From: UMGS1696 sp964634795
GTDB lineage: Bacteria > Bacillota > Clostridia > Oscillospirales > CAG-272
Assembly (NCBI GenBank): GCA_964634795.1
Contig: CAZWLL010000046.1
Location: 1-15,876 of the forward strand
Direction: 5' to 3'
Length of the DNA: 15,876 nt
Shown: one piece after another, positions 7,433-14,759 of the stretch
How the letters are laid out: each line of letters begins with the position of its first letter
How positions within the stretch are numbered: the stretch's first letter is position 1
Program-made: the position numbers and the translations under genes
The notes under the pieces: generated by a model
Database searches by the model: none
What the model saw: the letters and a program-made list of their open reading frames with translations, nothing else
What the model was told of the DNA's origin: nothing

Positions 7433-8314
7433 ATGAAAAAGTTATTCGCAATACTCTTGGCAGTGTTGACAATTTGTGCCACACTTACGATTTCCGTATC
7501 CGCAACTAGAGGCTTAGTTTACAATGCACCTAAAGGTACACCGAAGATTGACGGTGAAATGGAAGCACTTTGGGATGCCGCAGAATGGACCAATGTTGAC
7601 CTTCCCTACGGCACAGACGAAGATAATTACGGCCACAGCGCTCGCGTAAAGGTTATGTGGGACGAAACAAATCTTTACTTCTACGCAGAAGTTACATGCC
7701 CCAACACTGAAGAATGGTGCGACACATTCGAAGTTTACATCGATGAAAACAACTGCAAGGAAGCCGGATACAACGGTGACGATACACAGACCGCTTTCTG
7801 GGAAGACGGCGTAAGAGAGAGCTACGGTACAAATACTCGTGCTCTGTTCGTTGAAGACTGCGTTGTAACAGTAACAGGTACATCCTTCACAGTTGAAACA
7901 GCTATTCCTTATTTCGAACTCGAACCCAAGGGCGGCGAAACATTAGGACTTGAATTCATGCTCAATATAGCTGATGAATTCGAGACATTCGTTCAGGCGC
8001 TTCGTTGGAATGCCGACACAGCAAACGGCGATGCAGCTCCTTACCAGGGTACAATATCCTTCGGTGACCTCGTTCTTATGCCTGAAGTAGTAGAGACCGA
8101 ACCCGAAACAGTAGCTGAAACAGAGCCTGAAACAGTAGCTGAAACCGAACCCGAAACTGTTGCCGAAACAGAAGCAGTTGAAGAAACAGCAGCAGAAGAA
8201 ACAGTTGAAACAGAAGTAACAACAGCTCCTCAGACATTCGACGCAGCAGTTATTTCCGCAGCAGCAGCTCTTATTTCCGCCTGTGGTTATGCCGTAACAA
8301 AGAAAAGAAAATAA
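7433..8314 (+). CDS. Secreted CBM9-like carbohydrate-binding protein with C-terminal surface-anchor-like tail
   Basis: This 293-residue protein starts with a signal peptide (MKKLFAILLAVLTIC..., likely cleaved near VSA-TRG, residue 24). Residues about 28-214 match the family 9-like carbohydrate-binding domain pattern: PKIDGEMEALWDAAEW, then KVMWDETNLYFYAEV, DTFEVYIDEN and an FTVETAIPYFEL strand. No catalytic domain is present, so it should bind a glycan at the cell surface. Residues 221-264 are an acidic linker with three copies of ETEPETVA (221-244). The last 28 residues (PQTFD, a small-residue hydrophobic stretch, KKRK) have the layout of a sortase signal but lack LPXTG. AAAAGGAG lies upstream of the start. 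The next gene encodes a protein with the same kind of linker and almost the same tail. Confidence 0.85.
   Translation: MKKLFAILLAVLTICATLTISVSATRGLVYNAPKGTPKIDGEMEALWDAAEWTNVDLPYGTDEDNYGHSARVKVMWDETNLYFYAEVTCPNTEEWCDTFEVYIDENNCKEAGYNGDDTQTAFWEDGVRESYGTNTRALFVEDCVVTVTGTSFTVETAIPYFELEPKGGETLGLEFMLNIADEFETFVQALRWNADTANGDAAPYQGTISFGDLVLMPEVVETEPETVAETEPETVAETEPETVAETEAVEETAAEETVETEVTTAPQTFDAAVISAAAALISACGYAVTKKRK
8093..8164 (+). repeat. Three 24-bp coding repeats (ETEPETVA)
   Basis: Three consecutive copies encode the identical octapeptide ETEPETVA, yet the DNA copies differ at synonymous sites (for example GAGACC, GAAACA and GAAACC for the first two codons). The peptide is conserved while the DNA has drifted, so this is an acidic spacer rather than a fresh slippage array. 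Confidence 0.85.
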
Positions 8315-8334
8315 TTTAAAAAATTTCTTTATAC

Positions 8335-8380
8335 TTGATATAGGCAAGTAAACAGTATATTTAATTTCAAATTAAATATA
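8335..8380 (+). promoter_or_regulatory. Candidate internal promoter overlapping a 25-bp AT palindrome
   Basis: -35 TTGATA (8335-8340) and -10 TATTTA (8358-8363) are 17 bases apart, in the 92-base gap between the two surface-protein genes. The -10 lies inside a perfect palindrome with 12-base arms around one central base (8356-8367 and 8369-8380), all A/T in the arms. It could be an operator or an mRNA hairpin that sets the relative expression of the two genes. Confidence 0.45.
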
Positions 8381-8406
8381 AATTTAGATTATCTGGAGAA
8401 ACAAAA

Positions 8407-9402
8407 ATGAAAAAAGCATTATCCCTGATCCTTGCAACTCTTCTCGCAGTTGCGGCTGCAGCATCGGCAAGCGCAACAGTATTCACCGATTTCGAAAGCT
8501 ATTCAAGCTTCGAAGAAGGTGAAAACGCTTCCTACACATTACTCGATCCCGCAGATTACTGGGATGGAGCATGGGACAGCGCCGATGAAAACGGCGATGA
8601 GTTGACATGTGAAATTCAGGACGGTGTTGGTGTCAACGGTTCCAAGGGCTTGGTAGTAGGCTCCTCGGGAACAAGCAATGCAGGTCTTTACCTCTATGCT
8701 ACAGCTGACAACAAGATCCCCACAGATTACTCAGGCACAGCATACCTCCGTGTATGGGCAGACTTTACCAATGTTGAATTCAGAAAAGCTAACTTCGGTG
8801 TAGTTGACAGTGCATATTCACTTTACACAACCGATGAAACAGACGGTGCTTGGGAATGCAAGTACTATTATTCAGCTGACGGTTCCACATGGACAGAATA
8901 CCTTCACGGCAGTGACGGATGCTTCGGCGATGCACAGGATACATCAGTTCTCGGCTTAAAGGGTTGGTTCGCTTTCCCCGTAGCTGACTTCACTATTCGT
9001 TCAAACGCTAACTGGGATGCTGTTGATTCACTCACAACACCCGATATGTCCAAGATTGTCGGCGTATACCTCTTCTGGGACTATTCCGATAACGGTGAGT
9101 ATGCAGGTCAGACATTCGTTCTTGACGACATCGAATTCGTAGCTGATTATACTGTACTCGATGTTGCAACAGCTGAAACTGAAGCTGCAGTTGAAGAAAC
9201 AGCAGCAGTTGACGAAACTGTAACCGTTGAAGAAGCTGAAACAGTTGCTGAAACAGCAGCTCCCGCTGAAACAACAGAAATAGTTGAAGAAACAGTTACT
9301 GATACAGCTGAAGCTCCTCAGACCTTTGATGCAGCAGTAATCGCAACAGCAGCAGCTCTTGTTTCCGCTTGCGGTTATGCAGTAACAAAGAGAAGAAAGT
9401 AA
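8407..9402 (+). CDS. Secreted jelly-roll (CBM-like) protein with C-terminal surface-anchor-like tail
   Basis: This 331-residue protein has a clear signal peptide (MKKALSLILATLLAVAAA..., cleavage expected after ASASA, residue 23). Residues about 25-248 form a beta-rich domain that opens FTDFESYSSF and closes FVLDDIEFVADY, a pattern seen in beta-jelly-roll carbohydrate-binding modules such as CBM11-like domains. No catalytic motif is visible, and the family assignment is tentative. Residues about 253-302 are a Glu/Thr/Ala linker. The final 28 residues start PQTFDAAVIATAAALVSACG and end KRRK, matching the tail of the preceding protein at 24 of 28 positions. GGAG lies eight bases upstream of the start. 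It is probably co-expressed with the CBM9-like gene, possibly with extra input from the internal promoter. Confidence 0.8.
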   Translation: MKKALSLILATLLAVAAAASASATVFTDFESYSSFEEGENASYTLLDPADYWDGAWDSADENGDELTCEIQDGVGVNGSKGLVVGSSGTSNAGLYLYATADNKIPTDYSGTAYLRVWADFTNVEFRKANFGVVDSAYSLYTTDETDGAWECKYYYSADGSTWTEYLHGSDGCFGDAQDTSVLGLKGWFAFPVADFTIRSNANWDAVDSLTTPDMSKIVGVYLFWDYSDNGEYAGQTFVLDDIEFVADYTVLDVATAETEAAVEETAAVDETVTVEEAETVAETAAPAETTEIVEETVTDTAEAPQTFDAAVIATAAALVSACGYAVTKRRK

Positions 9403-9433
9403 TCTGAAGGTTTACTTTAAAACTGAAACAATG

Positions 9434-9463
9434 AAAAAGGGATTCGTTTGAATCCCTTTTTTT
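9434..9463. terminator. Bidirectional intrinsic terminator between convergent genes
   Basis: The stem AAAAAGGGATTC/GAATCCCTTTTT (arms 9434-9445 and 9450-9461, loop GTTT) is followed by T residues on both strands. It ends the rightward surface-protein transcript and can also end the leftward araA transcript, which stops at 9532. The 9464-9531 stretch holds nothing else I can identify. Confidence 0.88.
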
Positions 9464-9531
9464 GATGCATAAGAAATGCTGAATTGAGTTTTTTACACAG
9501 AGTTTTGATTTCCTCGGCGCATACTCAGAAT

Positions 9532-10995
9532 TTATTTTTTAAGCTTAGCTGTAAGATCGAGAAGCTCAAGCTCTTTTTCAAATGAAGACAGCTTGGTGTT
9601 TTCGTCAATTACGACAAGCTCGCAGTCGAGGAACTTAGCGAGAAGTCTAATATCATCGGATGTAAGATAAGTTGAAACAACAGCGTGGTGAGCACCGCCG
9701 GCGTAAATCCAAGCAGCAGCGCCTGTTGCAAAATCGGGCTTCAGTTTCCACATAAGTCTTGCGACGGGAAGCTTCGGCATAGGCTTAGGCTGTTTGATAA
9801 GCTCGATATCGGCGCAAACAAGACGGAAACGATCTCCGAGGTCTACTACAGATACTGCAATACCGTTGCCTTCGACACCGTCGAATACAAGGCGAGCGGG
9901 ATCTGCCTTGCCGCCGATTCCGAGCGGATGTACTTGGATTTCAGGCTTCGATGCGGCGAAAACCGGTGATACCTCGAGCATGTGTGAAGCAAGCTCACAT
10001 TCCTCACCTGCTGTAAGATCGTACGTGTAATCCTCGGTAAATCCTGTGGAACCATGACCGTCAGCCATTTTCATAAGTACTGCGGCGAGAGAAGCTGTCT
10101 TATAGTCACCCTCAGGACCGAAGCCTATACCCTTTGACATAAGATTCTGAGCCGCGAGACCGGGCAGCTGCTCGAGTCCGCACAAATCCTCGAATGTATC
10201 GGTAAAAGCACCTATACCGTTTTCGGAGATGAATTTATCAAGAGCTACCTCATATTTAGCCTGTGTGCGAACTGAAGCGATATTGGATGTAGCCATAGTG
10301 TACTTTTCGGTATACTCAGCCATTTTCTTGTCTATTTCATCCTCGGTAACATTGTTGATAATCGAAACAAGATCACCGATTCCGTAATAGTTTGTGTTCC
10401 AACCGAATTTGATTTCGCTTTCAACACGGTCACCGTCTGTTACCGCAACATTGCGCATGTTATTGCCGAACATAGCGGTTTTAAGATGATGTGAATAATC
10501 AACTGCAATAGCGGCACGAGTAAAGTGCTTAAGCTTTTCGATTACTTCGGGATTTTCATAATATCCTACGATTATTTCGCGCTTGATTCCGAGTCTTGTG
10601 CAGATAAATCCGAATTCACGATCTCCATGAGCGGATTGATTCAGATTCATGAAGTCCATATCGATGGTATCGTAAGGGAGCTTTTCGTTTGCTTGAGTGT
10701 GAAGATGAGCTATCGGTTTTTTCAGGCATTCCAATGCTTTTATCCACATTTTCGCGGGTGAGAAGGTATGCATCCACATAATAACGCCGACGCAGTCGCT
10801 GTCGTTTTCGGCGGCTCTGCAAATGCTTTCCGCTTCCTCATGGTTTCTTACTATGGGCTTGCATTCGATTTCGGCAAGTCCGTCCAGCTTGGAGTTAAGA
10901 TATGTTGTCATGCGAAGGCTGTCGCTGTAAGCGATCTTCAGTGCATCTTCGCCGTACAAATCTTGGCTTCCGGTGAGAAAATAGAGCTTTTTCAT
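9532..10995 (-). CDS. araA: L-arabinose isomerase
   Basis: This 487-residue cytoplasmic enzyme converts L-arabinose to L-ribulose, the first step of bacterial arabinose use, and needs a divalent metal such as Mn2+. The sequence is full length for the family. The metal and catalytic positions are visible: Glu295 in GFGPEGDYK, Glu321 in TGFTEDYTY, His338 in ASHMLEVSP, and His436/437 in AGGAHHAVVS. The N-terminus (FLTGSQDLYGED) and WMHTFSPAKMWI (74-85) are also typical. AAGGAG precedes the start. It lies 33 bases downstream of the LacI-type regulator gene on the same strand, so the two should share a transcript and regulation. No ribulokinase gene follows. Confidence 0.97.
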   Translation of the reverse strand: MKKLYFLTGSQDLYGEDALKIAYSDSLRMTTYLNSKLDGLAEIECKPIVRNHEEAESICRAAENDSDCVGVIMWMHTFSPAKMWIKALECLKKPIAHLHTQANEKLPYDTIDMDFMNLNQSAHGDREFGFICTRLGIKREIIVGYYENPEVIEKLKHFTRAAIAVDYSHHLKTAMFGNNMRNVAVTDGDRVESEIKFGWNTNYYGIGDLVSIINNVTEDEIDKKMAEYTEKYTMATSNIASVRTQAKYEVALDKFISENGIGAFTDTFEDLCGLEQLPGLAAQNLMSKGIGFGPEGDYKTASLAAVLMKMADGHGSTGFTEDYTYDLTAGEECELASHMLEVSPVFAASKPEIQVHPLGIGGKADPARLVFDGVEGNGIAVSVVDLGDRFRLVCADIELIKQPKPMPKLPVARLMWKLKPDFATGAAAWIYAGGAHHAVVSTYLTSDDIRLLAKFLDCELVVIDENTKLSSFEKELELLDLTAKLKK

Positions 10996-11028
10996 TTATC
11001 ATTCTCCTTTTTTGGAATTGAATATATT

Positions 11029-12063
11029 TTATAATTTTTTTGTGGTTCCTCTTTCGATAAGCTCACACGGCAGGAATATGTTCATTTTTTTGTCCGACTT
11101 CATGTATAATGATGGATTGCCCTGCAGCTCGAGTATCATTTTAGCGGCTTCCACTCCGAGCTTTTGAAGAGGAGGACGAACGGTGGAAAGCGGAGGGAAA
11201 GTGTATTCCGCAAGCTCCTTGTCGTCGAATCCTATGATTTCAACCTCGTTCGGTATACTGATTCCGTGCTTGGCAAATGCTTGGCAAATTCCGGCCGCCA
11301 TTTCATCGTTTTGCGAAAAAATAGCATCTGGGATTTTACCGCTGTTAATTATTTCGTTTGCGAGCTTGTATCCGCTTTCTATACTCCAGTCACCTATGTA
11401 AAGCTGTGACGGATCAAACGGAATCTTTGCATCGTTTAGCGCAAGCTGATAACCGAACATGCGGTTGCTCATCGGTATTGAATCCAGAATACCGCTGAAC
11501 ATGGCAATTCTTTTAGCACCGTGAGATATAAGAGTTGATGTGGCGAGACGCGCTCCCTGCCTGTCGTTATAATTAACCGCGGGAGCGACTCCTGAGTTTT
11601 GACAATACACATACACAACGGGACATGAAAGCTTTTCAAATAGATTTTCAAATCGTCTCGGAGTATCGGCAATAAAAATTATACCCGTTATGTTTCTGCT
11701 TTTCAGTGTGGAAAGCAGCTTGTCGATTTCTTTTTTTATGGTATTTTCGTCAGGAAGGGAAATACAGCGTTCGAGTGTTCGGAGACTGTACACGGAAAAG
11801 GATTTATCTGTTCCTGTGGTATATGAGAAAACACCGCCTACAATGTCCGCGCAGAAAGAGACCGATATATCCTCGGCGATTACTATAATATTTTCGGGAA
11901 TGGGCAAACGTACATTTCCCTGCGGAGTGTAGCCGATTTCGGCGGCAGCTGCTATTATCTCGTTTCTGAGATCCTCGCGCATTCTGCCTTTGCCTGTAAG
12001 GGCATTCGAAACCGTTGCAACGGAAACTCCGAGTTGCTTTGATATATCGCTCAGTGTTGCCAT
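11029..12063 (-). CDS. LacI-family transcriptional regulator, probable arabinose repressor
   Basis: This 344-residue protein has an N-terminal LacI helix-turn-helix (TLSDISKQLGVSVATVSNAL, residues 3-22) and hinge, followed by a periplasmic-binding-protein-like effector domain (about 57-340) with the family signature PDAIFSQNDEMAAGICQAF. Its position upstream of araA, and divergent from abfA-araD, makes it the likely repressor of both transcripts, with L-arabinose or a derivative as inducer. It is not the AraR of Bacillus subtilis, which has a GntR-type DNA-binding domain. AAAGGAG lies eight bases before the start. Since it is first in the leftward operon it is probably autoregulated. The effector is inferred from context only. 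Confidence 0.9.
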   Translation of the reverse strand: MATLSDISKQLGVSVATVSNALTGKGRMREDLRNEIIAAAAEIGYTPQGNVRLPIPENIIVIAEDISVSFCADIVGGVFSYTTGTDKSFSVYSLRTLERCISLPDENTIKKEIDKLLSTLKSRNITGIIFIADTPRRFENLFEKLSCPVVYVYCQNSGVAPAVNYNDRQGARLATSTLISHGAKRIAMFSGILDSIPMSNRMFGYQLALNDAKIPFDPSQLYIGDWSIESGYKLANEIINSGKIPDAIFSQNDEMAAGICQAFAKHGISIPNEVEIIGFDDKELAEYTFPPLSTVRPPLQKLGVEAAKMILELQGNPSLYMKSDKKMNIFLPCELIERGTTKKL

Positions 12064-12095
12064 GTGATAGTCTCCTTTAGTATTGAATCAAATAA

Positions 12096-12124
12096 ATTTT
12101 ACCACGCAGTTAAACATAAATCAA
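12096..12124 (-). promoter_or_regulatory. Sigma-A promoter of the regulator-araA operon
   Basis: On the minus strand, -35 TTGATT (12119-12124) and -10 TAAAAT (12096-12101) are 17 bases apart, about 33 bases before the regulator start. A candidate operator (12110-12134) covers the -35. Confidence 0.75.
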
Positions 12125-12134
12125 GTGTGTTTAA
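12110..12134. promoter_or_regulatory. Candidate regulator-binding palindrome
   Basis: TTAAACAT (12110-12117) and GTGTTTAA (12127-12134) form an inverted repeat matching at 7 of 8 positions with a 9-base spacer. It overlaps the -35 of the regulator-araA promoter. A further half-site TTAAACAC, the exact complement of the right arm, occurs at 12281-12288 just downstream of the abfA promoter. This placement suits repression or looping by the LacI-type regulator, but its binding motif is not known. Confidence 0.45.
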
Positions 12135-12164
12135 TCATTTTGTTGGTTAAAATTATGGTAAAAA

Positions 12165-12199
12165 TACCGATTTAATCGATTTGACTCGAATTTTCGGTA
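12165..12199. promoter_or_regulatory. Second candidate inverted repeat between the divergent promoters
   Basis: TACCGA (12165-12170) and TCGGTA (12194-12199) are exact inverted 6-mers 23 bases apart, with a smaller AATCGATT palindrome inside at about 12174-12181. It lies midway between the two arabinose promoters. It could be a regulator site, but short arms in AT-rich DNA make chance possible. Confidence 0.3.
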
Positions 12200-12238
12200 A
12201 TATTTGTCTGATTTGTTTGGTAAAATGGTAAAAAAGGA

Positions 12239-12267
12239 TTGACAGTTATACGGTAAGATGATAAAAT
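12239..12267 (+). promoter_or_regulatory. Sigma-A promoter of abfA-araD
   Basis: -35 TTGACA (12239-12244) and -10 TAAAAT (12262-12267) are 17 bases apart, about 45 bases before the abfA start. The GGTAA-rich sequence just upstream (12219-12234) and the half-site TTAAACAC downstream (12281-12288) are possible control sites. Confidence 0.85.
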
Positions 12268-12311
12268 CAAATCAAACAAATTAAACACAACGAACCGAAA
12301 GGAGTATTAAA

Positions 12312-13814
12312 ATGAAAAAAGCAAAAATTATTCTCGATAAGGATTATGTGATTTCTCAAATTGATAAGAGAATTTACGGTTCCTTCGTTGAACAGCTCGG
12401 ACGCGGAGTTTATACGGGACTTTACGAACCCGGACATCCGACAGCTGATGAGAACGGATTCAGAGGCGACGTAATCGAGCTTGTAAAGAAACTCAATGTT
12501 CCCGTTACACGTTATCCCGGAGGAAACTTTGTATCCGGCTTTAATTGGGAAGATTCCATCGGCCCGAAGGATAAACGTCCCGCAAGACTTGACCTCGCAT
12601 GGAAAACAACCGAGACAAATGAATTCGGACTTCATGAATTCTGCGAATGGGCTAAGAAAGCAAATACAGAGGTTATGTACGCGGTAAACCTCGGTACAAG
12701 AGCTCCTATGGACGCAAGAAACTTAGTTGAATACGCTAACCACAAGAGCGGAACATATTATTCCGATTTGAGAATTGCCAACGGTGCGGCAGATCCTCTC
12801 GGAATCAAGCTTTGGTGCCTTGGCAACGAAATGGACGGCAGCTGGCAGATGGGCGCAAAGACAGCCGTTGAATACGGCAGAACCGCTAATGAAGCAGGTA
12901 AGCTTATGAAGTGGACAGACCCGTCCATTGAACTTGTAGCGTGCGGTTCATCATCATCCGGCATGCCTACTTTCGGCAGTTGGGAATGGACGGTTCTCGA
13001 GGAAGCATACCACAATATCGATTATCTCTCACTTCACAGATATTACGGAAATCCTCATAACGATACCCCCGACTTCCTTGCAAGCACAATGGACCTTGAC
13101 GACTTCATTAAGTCCGTAGCGGCTATTTCACGCGGCATGAAGGGCAAGATGCACTCACGTCATACCGTTAACCTCTCACTTGATGAATGGAATGTATGGT
13201 ATCATTCGGGAGCAAAGGACGCTAAGGTATATCGTGAAGAGCCTTGGGGCAGAGCACTTCCTCTTCTCGAGGATGAATACAACTTCGAGGATGCGCTTCT
13301 TGTCGGACTTATGCTCATCACGATTTTGAAGAATGCGGATACGGTAAAGATTGCTTGCATGGCTCAGCTCGTCAATGTTATAGCTCCTATTATGACAAGA
13401 GCAGGCGGCGGCGCATGGGCTCAGACTATATACTATCCTCTTATGCAGGCAAGCAAGTACGGCAGAGGCAAGAGCCTTCTCCCGCAGATTATATGTGAGA
13501 AATTCGATACAAAACATTATTCAAGTGTTCCGGTAGTTGATGCGGCTGCGGTTCTCGGAGACGACGAAACTGTTACTGTATTCGCAGTAAACCGTGACCT
13601 TGAGGAAGCTGCCGAGCTTGAATGCGACTTCCGTTCATTTGAGGGATATACAATAGAATCTCACAGTGTTCTCCATCATGATGACGTTAAGGCTGAAAAT
13701 ACTGAAGCTAACCCGTTCAATGTTATTCCTCATGATGTAGCACCTGAAATGGTTGACGGTAAGGTAATGCTTCCCGCAGCTTCATGGAACGTAATCAGAC
13801 TCGTAAAGAGATAA
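12312..13814 (+). CDS. abfA: GH51 alpha-L-arabinofuranosidase, intracellular
   Basis: This 500-residue retaining glycosidase removes terminal alpha-L-arabinofuranose from arabino-oligosaccharides. GH51 landmarks are all present: IYGSFVEQLGRGVYTGLYEP (21-40), RYPGGNFVSGFNWEDSIGP (67-85), the acid/base Glu173 in WCLGNEMDG, and the nucleophile Glu292 in LDEWNVWY. These positions are within two residues of the well-studied Geobacillus AbfA pair (175 and 294). The beta-sandwich C-terminal domain follows (about 385-500). There is no signal peptide, so it acts on imported oligosaccharides. AAAGGAG lies seven bases before the start. It is the first gene of the rightward operon and supplies the free arabinose used by AraA. 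Confidence 0.96.
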   Translation: MKKAKIILDKDYVISQIDKRIYGSFVEQLGRGVYTGLYEPGHPTADENGFRGDVIELVKKLNVPVTRYPGGNFVSGFNWEDSIGPKDKRPARLDLAWKTTETNEFGLHEFCEWAKKANTEVMYAVNLGTRAPMDARNLVEYANHKSGTYYSDLRIANGAADPLGIKLWCLGNEMDGSWQMGAKTAVEYGRTANEAGKLMKWTDPSIELVACGSSSSGMPTFGSWEWTVLEEAYHNIDYLSLHRYYGNPHNDTPDFLASTMDLDDFIKSVAAISRGMKGKMHSRHTVNLSLDEWNVWYHSGAKDAKVYREEPWGRALPLLEDEYNFEDALLVGLMLITILKNADTVKIACMAQLVNVIAPIMTRAGGGAWAQTIYYPLMQASKYGRGKSLLPQIICEKFDTKHYSSVPVVDAAAVLGDDETVTVFAVNRDLEEAAELECDFRSFEGYTIESHSVLHHDDVKAENTEANPFNVIPHDVAPEMVDGKVMLPAASWNVIRLVKR

Positions 13815-13842
13815 AAAATTAATCGGCAGAGAAGTATTAATT

Positions 13843-14559
13843 ATGCTCGAAGAACTTAAAAAACAGGTTTATGACGCATGCATGGAGCTGTATCACAGAA
13901 ACCTTGCAATATTTACATGGGGAAATGTATCCGGGATAGACAGAGAAAAATCACTTGTCGTAATCAAACCGTCTGGGGTTGAGTATGAGAAGCTTGAGCC
14001 GCAGATGCTTCCCGTTGTTGATCTTTACACAGGCAAGGTTATTGAGGGAGACTTGAATCCTTCGTCGGATACTCCCACGCATCTCGAATTATACAGAAGA
14101 TTTAACGGAATCTACGGTATAACGCATACCCATTCTAAATGGGCTACGATTTATTCGCAATGCGGACGTGATATCGCCTGCTACGGTACAACTCATGCGG
14201 ATTACTTTGACGGAAATGTTCCGTGTACACGTAAAATGACACCTGACGAAATAGCGGGAGAATACGAGCTTGAAACAGGTAAGGTTATCGCCGAGTGCTT
14301 CGAGAAAAACAATATCGATCCCACAAGAGTACAGGCTGTTCTTGTTCATTCTCACGCACCGTTTACATGGGGCAAGACTCCGATGGCATCGGTTGACTGT
14401 GCTGTAACACTCGAATATGTTGCCGAAATGGCATATAATACGGAAATGATGCAGGCATCACTTAACGGCGGAATCGAAAAAATCCAAGAAGAGCTGTTGA
14501 GAAAACATTTCGACCGCAAGCACGGCCCCGGCGCATATTACGGTCAGAAAAAGAAATAA
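13843..14559 (+). CDS. araD: L-ribulose-5-phosphate 4-epimerase
   Basis: This 238-residue class II aldolase-fold enzyme converts L-ribulose 5-phosphate to D-xylulose 5-phosphate, passing arabinose carbon to the pentose phosphate pathway. The zinc ligands His95 and His97 (ITHTHSKWA) and His171 (VLVHSHAPF) fall at the same positions as in the E. coli enzyme, as do catalytic Asp76 (PSSD) and Asp120 (THAD). The gene starts 28 bases after abfA. Its ribosome-binding site is weak (an AGAGAAG-like stretch), so translation may be coupled to abfA or lower. Its substrate is normally made by ribulokinase (AraB), whose gene is not in this window. Confidence 0.96.
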   Translation: MLEELKKQVYDACMELYHRNLAIFTWGNVSGIDREKSLVVIKPSGVEYEKLEPQMLPVVDLYTGKVIEGDLNPSSDTPTHLELYRRFNGIYGITHTHSKWATIYSQCGRDIACYGTTHADYFDGNVPCTRKMTPDEIAGEYELETGKVIAECFEKNNIDPTRVQAVLVHSHAPFTWGKTPMASVDCAVTLEYVAEMAYNTEMMQASLNGGIEKIQEELLRKHFDRKHGPGAYYGQKKK

Positions 14560-14568
14560 CAAATATAT

Positions 14569-14607
14569 AAAGCACATCGTTCTTTCAGCGGCACGATGTG
14601 CTTTTTT
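14569..14607 (+). terminator. Intrinsic terminator after araD
   Basis: A 12-bp stem (AAAGCACATCGT at 14569-14580 and its complement at 14593-14604), a 12-base loop and a T-run to 14607 lie ten bases after the araD stop. This closes the abfA-araD transcript. Confidence 0.92.
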
Positions 14608-14626
14608 CTGTGATAGACTTTGCATG

Positions 14627-14700
14627 GCGTTAATGTACATCGGATTGTGTGATGTGCATATAATAACAGCCGTATACTATCCGCAGGATGTACATAACGC
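14627..14700. repeat. 74-nt imperfect inverted repeat element of unknown nature
   Basis: GCGTTAATGTACATC (14627-14641) and GATGTACATAACGC (14687-14700) are complementary over 14 bp with one extra A in the left arm. Further in, GGAT (14642-14645) can pair with ATCC (14679-14682), extending the stem past a 4-base bulge. The loop is about 33 bases. The element lies between the araD terminator and the ArsR promoter. It lacks a terminal T-run and any open frame. It may be a small mobile (MITE-like) element, a structured RNA or an incidental fold. Confidence 0.6.
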
Positions 14701-14728
14701 AGAATGATAACATAGATGAAAAAAGTGC

Positions 14729-14757
14729 TTGACAAAGGATACCGAGTGGACTATAAT
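14729..14757 (+). promoter_or_regulatory. Consensus sigma-A promoter of the metal-resistance regulator
   Basis: -35 TTGACA (14729-14734) and -10 TATAAT (14752-14757) are 17 bases apart, a full consensus match. The operator begins three bases downstream, so a bound repressor would block the start site. Confidence 0.93.
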
Positions 14758-14759
14758 AC

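Noticed and set aside
8093..8164. Possible CRISPR-like or tandem repeat array
   Set aside because: The repeats are in frame, contiguous and encode a linker octapeptide; there are no spacers.
7943..8347. A 134-codon leftward open frame rich in Cys and Phe opposite the end of the CBM9-like gene
   Set aside because: It is the complement of the Glu/Thr/Ala-coding linker, which yields Phe/Cys-rich translation on the other strand. It has no ribosome-binding site or recognisable domain.
12157..12259. GGTAA repeats as replication-origin iterons
   Set aside because: The spacing is irregular (39, 23, 8, 25 bases), there is no replication gene nearby, and two copies are parts of ordinary promoter sequence. 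They are kept only as possible regulatory repeats.
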